A stretch of DNA of 64,000 nucleotides from Thermoanaerobaculaceae bacterium. GTDB lineage: Bacteria > Acidobacteriota > Thermoanaerobaculia > Thermoanaerobaculales > Thermoanaerobaculaceae. The notes beneath the pieces were generated by a model, which was given only the letters and a program-made list of their open reading frames with translations, was not told where the DNA came from and did not search any database. Position 1 is the first letter of the stretch, and the number at the start of each line of letters is the position of its first letter. Shown piece after piece: positions 57,391-64,000 of the stretch. Made by a program: the position numbers and the translations under genes. The stretch covers positions 1 through 64,000 of the forward strand of contig JACADV010000086.1 of the NCBI GenBank assembly GCA_013388425.1, in the 5' to 3' direction.

Positions 57391-58032
57391 CTAGCGGGCG
57401 GGAACAAAGGGGTTGGTGGCCATTTCCTGGGCCACGGTGGTGTCTTCCCCGTGCCCGGGGATGATACGCGTGGCCCCGGGCAGGGTGTAGAGCACTTGGC
57501 GGATGGACCGCTCCAGGGTTTCTAGCGACCCGCCCCACAGGTCGGTGCGGCCGATGGAGCCAGCAAAGAGCACGTCGCCCACCAGCGCCAAGGGGGGGTG
57601 CGAGTCGTGGGAGATGAGCACCACGTGCCCCGGCGAGTGGCCGGGAGCGTGGCGCACCAGGAGGCGCTCCTCGCCCACGGCTACGGTGTCGCCGTCGGCG
57701 AGAAAGCCGTCCTCCGCCACCGGTTCGGGGGGCGGGAAACCGAACACCGTGGCCTGCGCGGCCAGGTTGCGGAAGAGCGGCAGATCGTCCCGGTGCAGCA
57801 GCAGGGGGGCAGCCGGGAAGGCGGCCTTGGCCTCGGCAGCCCCGTAAGCGTGGTCGATGTGGGCGTGGGTAAGGACGATGGCCTTCACGCGCAGGCAGCG
57901 GCGCGCAAGCTCCTCGAGCAGCCCCTGCACCTCGAACCCAGGATCCACGAGGATGGCGCTGTCGCTGCCCTCCGCCTCCACCACCAGGGTGCGGGCGAGG
58001 AAGGGCCCGAGTTCAAAGGCTGTGACCTTCAC
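57391..58032 (-). CDS. Metallo-beta-lactamase-fold hydrolase (glyoxalase II-like)
   Basis: A 213-residue hydrolase from GTG 58032, overlapping the phosphorylase stop (GTGA). Metal motifs: AIVLTHAHIDHAYGAAEAKA (HxHxDH), RHAPGHSPGHVVLISHD, LVGDVLFAGSIGRTDLWGGS (bridging Asp) and IIPGHGEDTTVAQEMATNPF (final His). The GDVLFxGSIGRTD pattern is that of small YcbL-type glyoxalase II-like thioesterases. It probably hydrolyses a glutathione- or other thiol-ester. It is cytosolic. Confidence 0.92.
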   Translation of the reverse strand: MKVTAFELGPFLARTLVVEAEGSDSAILVDPGFEVQGLLEELARRCLRVKAIVLTHAHIDHAYGAAEAKAAFPAAPLLLHRDDLPLFRNLAAQATVFGFPPPEPVAEDGFLADGDTVAVGEERLLVRHAPGHSPGHVVLISHDSHPPLALVGDVLFAGSIGRTDLWGGSLETLERSIRQVLYTLPGATRIIPGHGEDTTVAQEMATNPFVPAR

Positions 58033-58874
58033 GGGCCAGCCTCACTGCGCAACTCGTCCAGCAGGCGCTGCACGAGGTCCAAAAGCTTGCCCTTGGCTTG
58101 AGCGCCCACCTCCAGGACCTCTTCGTGGGTGAGGGGGCTTTCGCTCACGCCCGCGGCCAGGTTGGTGGCCAGGGAGAGCACCAGCACCCGCATCCCGAGG
58201 TGCCGGGCGGCAATCACCTCCTGCACCGTGGACATGCCAACGACGGTAGCACCGGCGCGCCGCAGCATTTCGATCTCCGCCGGGGTTTCGAAGGAGGGCC
58301 CTAACACCCCCGCGTACACCCCTTCGTTCGCCGCAAACCCCACGGCGCGGGCGTAGCGGAGGGCCGCTGCCCGCAGCGTCCGATCGTAAGCTTCGCTCAT
58401 GTCCGGAAAGAGGGGAGGGCGCCAGCGGCCCCACTCCCCGATGAGGGGGTTGGTCCCCTGCAGGTTGAGGTGGTCCCGCACCACCACCAGGCTGCCTGGG
58501 GCGATGGCGGGATCGATGGCGCCGGTGGCGTTGGTGGCCAGATAGACGGGGGCGCCTAGCAGGCCAGCGAGGCGCGGGATGGCTGCGGTCTCGGCGGCGG
58601 CGTAGCCCTGGTACAGGTGGAAGCGCCCGTTGAAGACTAACAACCCCTCGGGCCCCCGCCGCCACACCGAGAGGGTGGGAGTGTGGCCGGGGAGGGAGAG
58701 GATCGGGAAGGGGAAGATCTCCACGTAGGGGATCTCGGCGCTCTTCTCCCACCCTGGTGCCGCCAGGTTGATGCCGGAACCCGCCACGAGGGCTGCCCGC
58801 ACGCGACCCGGCTCGTGACGGGCCGCCACGCGGCAGGCCGCCTCTTCCAGCTGGGCCGGGGTGAAGCGTTCCAT
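58029..58874 (-). CDS. Purine nucleoside phosphorylase (trimeric family)
   Basis: A 281-residue enzyme from ATG 58874. Signatures of the trimeric PNP/MTAP family: ALVAGSGINLAAPGWEKSAE, LPGHTPTLSVWRRG, LLVFNGRFHLYQGYAAAETA (GRFHxYxGY), YLATNATGAIDPAIAPGSLV, DHLNLQGTNPLIGEWGRW, YAGVLGPSFETPAEIEMLRR and GATVVGMSTVQEVIAARHLG. TNATGAID and the Glu in FETPAE place it with inosine/guanosine phosphorylases. It splits nucleosides with phosphate for purine salvage. TATGCT 8 bases upstream and the lack of a Shine-Dalgarno sequence suggest a nearly leaderless message. It is coupled to the downstream hydrolase gene. Confidence 0.92.
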   Translation of the reverse strand: MERFTPAQLEEAACRVAARHEPGRVRAALVAGSGINLAAPGWEKSAEIPYVEIFPFPILSLPGHTPTLSVWRRGPEGLLVFNGRFHLYQGYAAAETAAIPRLAGLLGAPVYLATNATGAIDPAIAPGSLVVVRDHLNLQGTNPLIGEWGRWRPPLFPDMSEAYDRTLRAAALRYARAVGFAANEGVYAGVLGPSFETPAEIEMLRRAGATVVGMSTVQEVIAARHLGMRVLVLSLATNLAAGVSESPLTHEEVLEVGAQAKGKLLDLVQRLLDELRSEAGP

Positions 58875-58882
58875 GGCCGGTG

Positions 58883-58888
58883 AGCATA
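58883..58888 (-). promoter_or_regulatory. -10 box of the nucleoside phosphorylase operon
   Basis: TGC-TATGCT reading leftwards, with the hexamer at 58888-58883, 8 bases before ATG 58874; it has extended -10 character. Confidence 0.45.
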
Positions 58889-58967
58889 GCACGCAGCTCG
58901 AACGCTGCCGAGGCCGAGAACGCGGCCGGTGGCGGTGGCGGGGCTGTTGGGGTAGGATGGCGTCGCC

Positions 58968-59417
58968 ATGCACCACTGGGTTGTGGTTGCCCTCCTCCTG
59001 GTTGGCTGCTGCCCTGCCGGAGCGGGAGCTGCCGAGCCGAAAACACCCCTGGCCTGGGAGGTGGTGTCCCAAAAAACCCCGAAGGTGGTGTGGGCGAACA
59101 TGCAGCAGCAGGTGGTGCTGCGCCTGCGCAATGCGGGGACGGCTAGGTGGAGCACCGAGGCGGGGGACAACCTGTCGTACCACTGGTTGACCCCGGACGG
59201 GCACATGTTCCTGCGCGATGGCCTGCGTACCCCGTACCCCCACGAGGTTTTGCCCGGCGAGGTGGTGGAGGTGGTGGCGCGCGTCCAGGCGCCTGCCGAT
59301 GCGGGGCGCTACCTCTTAGAGTGGGAGCCGGTGCGGGAGCTGGTCAAGTGGTACGGCCCGCCGGTGGGGAGCGAGCGGCTGCGGCTTCCGGTGTGGGTGA
59401 CGTGGCGCTGCGCCTGA
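58968..59417 (+). CDS. Exported Ig-like domain protein
   Basis: A 149-residue protein from ATG 58968 with signal peptide MHHWVVVALLLVGCCPAGAG (the Cys pair could be a weak lipobox). The mature part is one beta-sandwich: VVLRLRNAGTARWSTEAGDN, LSYHWLTPDGHMFLRDGLRT, PYPHEVLPGEVVEVVARVQA and YLLEWEPVRELVKWYGPPVG. This pattern recurs as an accessory domain in bacterial glycan-related proteins. It precedes the LtaS-like gene by 6 bases and may act with it. TAGGAT at 58953-58958 may be its -10. Confidence 0.65.
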   Translation: MHHWVVVALLLVGCCPAGAGAAEPKTPLAWEVVSQKTPKVVWANMQQQVVLRLRNAGTARWSTEAGDNLSYHWLTPDGHMFLRDGLRTPYPHEVLPGEVVEVVARVQAPADAGRYLLEWEPVRELVKWYGPPVGSERLRLPVWVTWRCA

Positions 59418-59423
59418 GTCGGC

Positions 59424-61370
59424 GTGGGCTTTGGCGTGATGACCCTGGCGCTCGCGGTGGCGGGCCGGCTCGCGGTCCGTCGCTGGCCCGAGGCTGGCTG
59501 GTGGTGGCGTGCCTTCGTGCCGGTGGCGTGGAGCTGGGCAGCCGTCCAGCTCGTCACCGTCGCCTTCTCGGAGCTGGTGGGGCGGCAGCTGTGGAGCGGG
59601 GTGCCGTGGCTCGCTGCCTCGGCCTCGGCGCTGCTCGCTGTGCCGGTGGCGCTCGTCCCGGTGCGGGCGCGCACGTGGGTGGCGCTGGCAGTGGCGACGC
59701 TGGTCACGGTGACGGCGGCGGGAGATCTCCTCTACCTGCGCTGGTTCGGCAACCTGGTACCGGTGGAGGCACTGGCGGCGGCTCGCCAGCTCGGGCAAGC
59801 GGAGGGGAGTGTTCGCTCCTTGTTCGTCGGCACCGACGCCTGGCTTGCTCCGGCCGTCCTCGCTGGCGTGCTGCTCGTGCTGGTGGCACCCCGGATCCGT
59901 TGGGAGGCGCGGCCGCCCCGCTGGGGTCGCTCCCTCGTGGTTGGTGCGACCCTCCTGGGCGTGGGGCTGGCAACGCTCCCGGCGGTGGGGGCGCTGCGCC
60001 GCGCCTTGCGCGAGCCGGCAACGGCACGGCAGGTCTTCTCGCAGCAGCAACTTTTGGGGCAGTGGGGGGTGGTGAATCTGCACCTTTTGGACGTGGGGCG
60101 AGCCCTCGAGCGAACGCTCCACCACGAGCAGCTCCCGCCGCAACGGGTCGCCCAGGTGCAGGAGCTCTTCCGGCGGCGCGCCGCAGCCGCGCCAGCCGAG
60201 GGGCCGGGGTGGGCGGCGGCGAGGGGTTGCAACCTTGTCCTCGTGCAGGCGGAGTCACTGCAGCAGTGGGTGATTGGGGCCCACCTGGGCGGGGTGGAGA
60301 TCACGCCCTTCTTGAATTCCATTGCGGCCCGCGGGTTGTACTTTTCCCGGGTCTTCGATCAGACCGCCGAGGGGCGCTCCTCCGATGGCGAGTTCGTGGC
60401 CCTCAACTCGCTCTTGCCGTTGCCCCGGGGGGCGGTGGCGTTCCTGCGCGCTGGCAACCGCTTCCACGCCCTCCCGGCGGTGCTCCGGGAGCACGGTTAC
60501 GCCACCCTTTCTGCCCACGCCTTCGAACGGGGTTTCTGGAACCGGGCCACCCTCCACCCCCGCTACGGTTTTGGCCGCTCGCTCTTCGACCAGGAGCTGG
60601 GGGGCGGCGAGATGATCGGGTGGGGGCTTGCCGACGGCGTGTTCCTGGAGCGCATGGTGCCGCACCTCGGCACACTCCCCCAGCCGTTCTTCGCCTTCCT
60701 TATCACCCTGGGGCTGCACCACCCCTTCGACCAGTTCCCCCCCCGGCACCGGGTGCTGGAGGTGGGGGACCTGGCCGGTACCCCCCTTGCCAACTACATC
60801 CACAGCATGCACTACCTGGATGGGCAGTTGCAGCGGTTCGTGACGGCCCTGGAGGCAGCGGGACTGTTGGACCACACGGTGGTGGCGGTGTACGGCGACC
60901 ACGAATCCGGCCTCAACCTCGACGCGAATTTGCTGCGTCTCCTCGGCATCGGCGAGTGGAACCCAGTGCTGCCATTGCAGCTGCGCCGTGTCCCGTTGCT
61001 GGTGCTCCTCCCCGGTGCCTCGCTCACCGGCGAGGTGCGGGAGGTGGGGGGGCATGTGGACATTGCGCCCACCTTGCTGCACCTGCTGGGACTCCCCCGG
61101 CCGGCGAATTTTCTGGGGAGCGCGCTTGAGCCCGCTCGCAACGCGGTGGTGGCGATTCCCGGCGGATCGGCCGTGGGGCGGGGCGTGATCTTTGCTGCCC
61201 GGGGTGCCGGCATCCCCGACGGCGGGGCGTGCTTTAGCTACGAAGACGGCCACGTCAGACCGCTCGACGCGTGCCGGGGTGTGGCGGAGGAGGCCCGCGC
61301 CCTCCTCGAGGCGTCCGCCACCGTGCTGGAGGGCGACCTGGTCCCCCTCCTCGCCAACCAAGGGCCTTAG
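59424..61370 (+). CDS. LtaS-like membrane sulfatase/phosphoglycerol transferase
   Basis: A 648-residue protein; GTG 59424 is taken, with GTG 59436 and ATG 59439 as alternatives and no clear ribosome site. Residues about 1-190 form five membrane helices. The extracytoplasmic sulfatase domain has LVLVQAESLQQWVIGAHLGG (metal Glu), the nucleophile segment FDQTAEGRSSDGEFVALNSL (Thr, as in LtaS TGQGKTSD), FFAFLITLGLHHPFDQFPPR (His) and VAVYGDHESGLNLDANLLR (Asp/His). LtaS enzymes move glycerol phosphate from phosphatidylglycerol. In diderms related proteins (OpgB/EptA-like) modify glycans or lipid A. The substrate here is unknown. Confidence 0.88.
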   Translation: MGFGVMTLALAVAGRLAVRRWPEAGWWWRAFVPVAWSWAAVQLVTVAFSELVGRQLWSGVPWLAASASALLAVPVALVPVRARTWVALAVATLVTVTAAGDLLYLRWFGNLVPVEALAAARQLGQAEGSVRSLFVGTDAWLAPAVLAGVLLVLVAPRIRWEARPPRWGRSLVVGATLLGVGLATLPAVGALRRALREPATARQVFSQQQLLGQWGVVNLHLLDVGRALERTLHHEQLPPQRVAQVQELFRRRAAAAPAEGPGWAAARGCNLVLVQAESLQQWVIGAHLGGVEITPFLNSIAARGLYFSRVFDQTAEGRSSDGEFVALNSLLPLPRGAVAFLRAGNRFHALPAVLREHGYATLSAHAFERGFWNRATLHPRYGFGRSLFDQELGGGEMIGWGLADGVFLERMVPHLGTLPQPFFAFLITLGLHHPFDQFPPRHRVLEVGDLAGTPLANYIHSMHYLDGQLQRFVTALEAAGLLDHTVVAVYGDHESGLNLDANLLRLLGIGEWNPVLPLQLRRVPLLVLLPGASLTGEVREVGGHVDIAPTLLHLLGLPRPANFLGSALEPARNAVVAIPGGSAVGRGVIFAARGAGIPDGGACFSYEDGHVRPLDACRGVAEEARALLEASATVLEGDLVPLLANQGP

Positions 61371-61405
61371 GGCGCCCGTCGGTTGAGCGGGCGGTGACCC
61401 CGTGC

Positions 61406-61411
61406 TACCGT
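61406..61411 (+). promoter_or_regulatory. -10 box for a leaderless ubiE-folD-coaE transcript
   Basis: TGC-TACCGT with the hexamer at 61406-61411, 7 bases before GTG 61419. No Shine-Dalgarno sequence. Confidence 0.45.
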
Positions 61412-61418
61412 CCCCGTC

Positions 61419-62123
61419 GTGCAGGAACGACTGGCCCGCCAACCAGCGGCGATTCGCGCCATGTTCGCCGGCGTGGCGCGCCGGTACGATCTTCTGAACC
61501 GGCTCCTGTCGCTGCGTCGGGACGTGGCCTGGCGGCGGGAGCTGGTGGGGGCGCTGGCCCTCGCGCCGCCGGGGCGGGTGCTGGACTGCGCCACGGGCAC
61601 GGGGGATGTGGTGCTGACACTCCCCCAAGGTGGGCACGTGGGCACCGACTTTTGCCTCGACATGCTGGCCCTGGCGCGGCGCAAGGCCAGCCAGCGGGGG
61701 CGGGCTGTGGCGTGGGTCGGCGGTGACGCCCTTGCCTTGCCCTTCCGGGACGCCTCCTTCGCGGCCGTAACGGTGGCGTTCGGGGTGCGCAACTTTGCCG
61801 ACTTCGAGGGGGGGCTGGCGGAGCTGCGCCGGGTCCTGGTGGCAGGTGGCGTGCTGGCCATCCTGGAGTTCCAGGATCCGCCGTGGCGAGCGGTCCGCTG
61901 GGTGTCGAGGGTGTGGGGCCGGTTGGTGGTGGCGCCTGTGGGGCGACTGCTCTCGGACGACGGCGACGCCTACGCGTACCTGCCCGCTTCGGTGGTGAAC
62001 TTTGCCGATGGGAAGCAGGTGGCCGCAGCCATGGAGCGGGTGGGCTTCGAGGTGCTCGTTCACCGCAACCTCTCCCTCGGCATTGCCGCCCTCACCGTGG
62101 GCCGGCTCGGGGAGGTTCTGTGA
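61419..62123 (+). CDS. ubiE: Demethylmenaquinone/ubiquinone methyltransferase UbiE (MenG)
   Basis: A 234-residue class-I methyltransferase. Family motifs: MFAGVARRYDLLNRLLSLRR (UbiE motif 1), RVLDCATGTGDVVLTLPQGG (SAM loop), GDALALPFRDASFAAVTVAF and the diagnostic FGVRNFADFEGGLAELRRVL. It performs the C-methylation step of menaquinone or ubiquinone synthesis. With no quinone context here the exact quinone cannot be told; menaquinone is likely for this type of organism. It overlaps folD by 4 bases (GTGA). Confidence 0.92.
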   Translation: MQERLARQPAAIRAMFAGVARRYDLLNRLLSLRRDVAWRRELVGALALAPPGRVLDCATGTGDVVLTLPQGGHVGTDFCLDMLALARRKASQRGRAVAWVGGDALALPFRDASFAAVTVAFGVRNFADFEGGLAELRRVLVAGGVLAILEFQDPPWRAVRWVSRVWGRLVVAPVGRLLSDDGDAYAYLPASVVNFADGKQVAAAMERVGFEVLVHRNLSLGIAALTVGRLGEVL

Positions 62124-63040
62124 GTGCGCGAATTCTTGAAGGAGGAGAGGTGGCGTCGCGACTGCGCGGGCGGGTGGCGGAGAAGGTGCGCGAACTTGCC
62201 CAGCGCGGCATCTCGCCGCGCCTGGAGGTGGTGCTGGTGGGGGACGACCCGGCTTCGAAGGTGTACGTGGGGGCCAAGGCAAAGGCGTGCCAGGAGGTGG
62301 GGATCCGCTCCGCCACCCGGGTGCTGCCGGGCGAGATCGGGGCGGAGGAGCTCGACACCCTCATCCACACCTTGAACGCCGACCCCGACGTGGATGGCAT
62401 CCTCCTCCAGCTCCCCCTCCCCCGGCACCTGGACAGCCGCGCCTTCCTGGACCGCATCGCCCCCGAGAAGGACGTGGACGGTTTCCACCCCGCCAACGTG
62501 GGGTTGCTCCACCAGGGCAGGCCGCGCTTCGTCCCCTGCACGCCGGCGGGGATCGTGTTCCTCCTGGACGAGGCGGGGGTGGTGCTGGAGGGTGCCCGTG
62601 CCGTGGTGGTGGGCCGCTCGGAGATCGTGGGCAAGCCCATGGCAGCGTTGCTCCTGGCGCGCCACGCCACGGTCACCGTGTGCCACTCGCGCACCCGGGA
62701 GCTCGACGCGGTGTGCCGGGAGGCGGACGTGCTGGTGGCAGCCATCGGCCGCCCCGCCACGATCACAGCAGCGTGCGTGCGGCCCGGCGCGGTGGTGATC
62801 GATGTGGGCGTGAACCGGGTGAGCGACCCGGAGCTTTTGGAGCGCCTGTACCCCGGCGACGAGGCGAGGCGCTCGCAGCTTGCAAAGCGGGGCTACACCC
62901 TGGTGGGCGACGTGGATTTCACCGCGGTGCGGGAGGTGGCAGCTGCCCTCACCCCCGTCCCGGGAGGGGTTGGGCCGCTCACCATTGCGGCGCTCCTGGA
63001 CAACACGGTGCGCGCCGCGCAGCAGCGGCGGGGGCTGTAG
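62120..63040 (+). CDS. folD: Bifunctional methylenetetrahydrofolate dehydrogenase/cyclohydrolase FolD
   Basis: A 306-residue enzyme from GTG 62120 behind GGGGAGG. Signatures: LEVVLVGDDPASKVYVGAKA (catalytic Lys in the YVGAKAKAC segment), DVDGILLQLPLPRHLDSRAF, APEKDVDGFHPANVGLLHQG, VVVGRSEIVGKPMAALLLAR (NADP site) and GAVVIDVGVNR with PVPGGVGPLTIAALLDNTV. It interconverts methylene-, methenyl- and formyl-tetrahydrofolate for one-carbon metabolism. The stop lies one base before the coaE start. Confidence 0.96.
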   Translation: MSARILEGGEVASRLRGRVAEKVRELAQRGISPRLEVVLVGDDPASKVYVGAKAKACQEVGIRSATRVLPGEIGAEELDTLIHTLNADPDVDGILLQLPLPRHLDSRAFLDRIAPEKDVDGFHPANVGLLHQGRPRFVPCTPAGIVFLLDEAGVVLEGARAVVVGRSEIVGKPMAALLLARHATVTVCHSRTRELDAVCREADVLVAAIGRPATITAACVRPGAVVIDVGVNRVSDPELLERLYPGDEARRSQLAKRGYTLVGDVDFTAVREVAAALTPVPGGVGPLTIAALLDNTVRAAQQRRGL

Positions 63041-63041
63041 G

Positions 63042-63662
63042 GTGCTGCGGGTCGGCCTCACCGGGGGAATCGCCAGCGGCAAGAGCACGGTGGGGGAGAT
63101 GCTGGCGACGCTGGGGGCGGCGTGGCTCGATGCGGACGAGGTGGTAGCCGGCCTGTACGAGGCGGGACAACCTGGAGCCTTGGCAGTGGCCGAACTCTTC
63201 GGCGAGGCGGTGCTGGCCCCCGACGGCTCGGTGGACCGTGCGGCCCTCGCCCAGCAGGCCCTCGGCAACCCCACGGCACGGCGCGCCCTCCACGCGCGCA
63301 TCCACCCCCTGGTGCGCGAGGAGATCCGCTCCTGGTTCGCCTCCCTGGCCTGCAGCGACACCCCTCCCCAGGTGGCGGTGGTGGAGGCTGCCCTCCTGGT
63401 GGAGACCGGTGCCTACCGCGACTTCGATGTGTTGGTGGTGGTGACGGCGCCGCTGGAGGTGCGGCGGCAGCGGGCGCTGGCGGCCGGTTTTTCGCCGGCA
63501 CAGTTCGACTTGACCCTCCAGGCGCAGGCCAGCGACGAGGAGCGTCGGCGCCTGGCCGATGCGGTGGTGACCAACGATGGGGGGCTGCGAGCGCTGGCGG
63601 AGCAGGTGGCAGCGCTGTGGGAATTCCTGCTGGCGCGGGCAGCCAGCAGCGCCGGGCGGTAA
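63042..63662 (+). CDS. coaE: Dephospho-CoA kinase
   Basis: A 206-residue kinase from GTG 63042, the last step of CoA synthesis. Features are the P-loop VGLTGGIASGKSTVGEMLA, AWLDADEVVAGLYEAGQPGA, LHARIHPLVREEIRSWFASL, VAVVEAALLVETGAYRDFDV (the usual PLLFE region), VRRQRALAAGFSPAQFDLTL and the C-terminal ADAVVTNDGGLRALAEQV. It is translationally adjacent to folD; the operon ubiE-folD-coaE ends at a hairpin. Confidence 0.93.
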   Translation: MLRVGLTGGIASGKSTVGEMLATLGAAWLDADEVVAGLYEAGQPGALAVAELFGEAVLAPDGSVDRAALAQQALGNPTARRALHARIHPLVREEIRSWFASLACSDTPPQVAVVEAALLVETGAYRDFDVLVVVTAPLEVRRQRALAAGFSPAQFDLTLQAQASDEERRRLADAVVTNDGGLRALAEQVAALWEFLLARAASSAGR

Positions 63663-63667
63663 GCGGA

Positions 63668-63694
63668 GCTTCCCCACCCGGGGGTGGGGAGCTC
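63668..63694. terminator. Hairpin terminator between coaE and rdgB
   Basis: AGC(T)TCCCCACCC pairs with GGGTGGGGAGCT: 12 base pairs with one bulged T and a 2-base loop. It sits between the convergent coaE and rdgB genes. Confidence 0.7.
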
Positions 63695-63714
63695 GGTGCA
63701 CCCCGGTGCTGCCC

Positions 63715-64000
63715 TCACTCCTGGCGCAGTTTCTGGCCCAGGGACTGGAAGGCGAGGGCGCGGTGGGAGCGGGTATTCTTCTCTTCGGCGGACATTTCCG
63801 CGTAGGTGCGGCCGCCGCCCCAGGAGGGGACGAACACCACATCCCAGCCAAAGCCGGAGACACCCCGAGGCTCGGCGGCAATTTCGCCCGGCACGATCCC
63901 TTCCCCCACCCACTCCCGTTCGCCGTCGCGCAGGATGGCGACGCAGTGGGCGGTGGCCCGTCGGTCGGAGAAACCGTTCAGGATGCGGGCCAAGGAGGCA
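63715..64000 (-). CDS. rdgB: XTP/dITP diphosphatase (RdgB/HAM1), C-terminal part
   Basis: The frame remains open to the window edge, so the N-terminus lies outside. The visible 94 residues carry the C-terminal signatures of the non-canonical purine pyrophosphatase: CVAILRDGEREWVGEGIVPG, PRGVSGFGWDVVFVPSWGGG, RTYAEMSAEEKNTRSHRALA and FQSLGQKL. EEKNxxSHR and GFGxDxVFVP are diagnostic. It cleaves ITP, dITP and XTP to keep them out of DNA and RNA. TTG 63993 lies within the conserved region and is not a real start. Confidence 0.93.
   Translation of the reverse strand, partial: ASLARILNGFSDRRATAHCVAILRDGEREWVGEGIVPGEIAAEPRGVSGFGWDVVFVPSWGGGRTYAEMSAEEKNTRSHRALAFQSLGQKLRQE

Noticed and set aside
1-64000. 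tRNA, rRNA or other structured RNA genes, riboswitches, prophage or insertion sequences
   Set aside because: I saw no cloverleaf-like or rRNA sequence, no transposase or integrase domain and no recognisable riboswitch core in the intergenic gaps. A covariance-model search would be needed to exclude small RNAs.

Overview
The window is GC-rich (roughly two thirds G+C by eye) and densely packed. Many genes overlap by 4 bases (ATGA or GTGA), and no rRNA, tRNA, CRISPR array, phage or insertion sequence is visible. A TonB-dependent receptor, an outer-membrane barrel, lipoproteins, TPR proteins, a Ser/Thr kinase with C-terminal TPRs and an LpxB-N-type protein point to a diderm bacterium. The flavour is that of Acidobacteriota, possibly the Thermoanaerobaculia; this placement is inferred from gene families only.

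Layout. 0-5 kb: end of a monomeric isocitrate dehydrogenase, a TPR protein and a TonB-dependent receptor. 5-7.7 kb (minus): a small envelope operon (DUF6491-like lipoprotein, PEGA protein, transglutaminase-like TPR protein). 7.8-11.5 kb: a complete TRAP transporter with a TatT lipoprotein. 11.5-13.6 kb: an NHLP-leader-like small protein, an ATP-grasp ligase and an unknown 129-aa protein. 13.6-16.1 kb (minus): a Ser/Thr kinase-TPR gene cut by an in-frame TAG. 16.1-24.1 kb (minus): a Wsp-like chemosensory operon (CheW, receptor, CheA-REC, CheB, REC-GGDEF, CheR-TPR) in which cheB is also cut by an in-frame TAG. 24.1-27.9 kb (minus): amidohydrolase, cNMP-binding TPR protein and AMP-forming ligase. 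28-34.3 kb: a two-component pair, recA, an oxidoreductase, an NtrC-type regulator and pyrE. 34.3-37.4 kb (minus): infC, lysine aminotransferase, YIP1 and DUF2752 proteins. 37.6-41.1 kb: monohaem cytochrome c, DUF3373-type barrel and octahaem cytochrome c. 41.2-46.1 kb (minus): transglutaminase, ABC exporter, glycosyltransferase and LpxB-N protein. 46.1-46.5 kb: a repeat-filled spacer. 46.5-52.7 kb (minus): an Rrf2-controlled suf Fe-S operon. 52.8-64 kb: a secreted two-module protein, an acyl-CoA carboxyltransferase, a DUF4097-like protein, a metallo-beta-lactamase-fold hydrolase, a purine nucleoside phosphorylase, an LtaS-like sulfatase, ubiE, folD, coaE and the end of rdgB.

The most noteworthy signals are: (1) a Wsp-like c-di-GMP chemosensory operon with an amber codon between the receiver and methylesterase halves of cheB; (2) a recurrent (GC)TANNNT box 6-9 bases before start codons that lack Shine-Dalgarno sequences, suggesting frequent leaderless transcription; (3) infC apparently starting at ATA behind a strong Shine-Dalgarno sequence; (4) an NHLP-leader-like peptide near an ATP-grasp ligase; (5) an octahaem cytochrome/outer-membrane barrel respiratory module.
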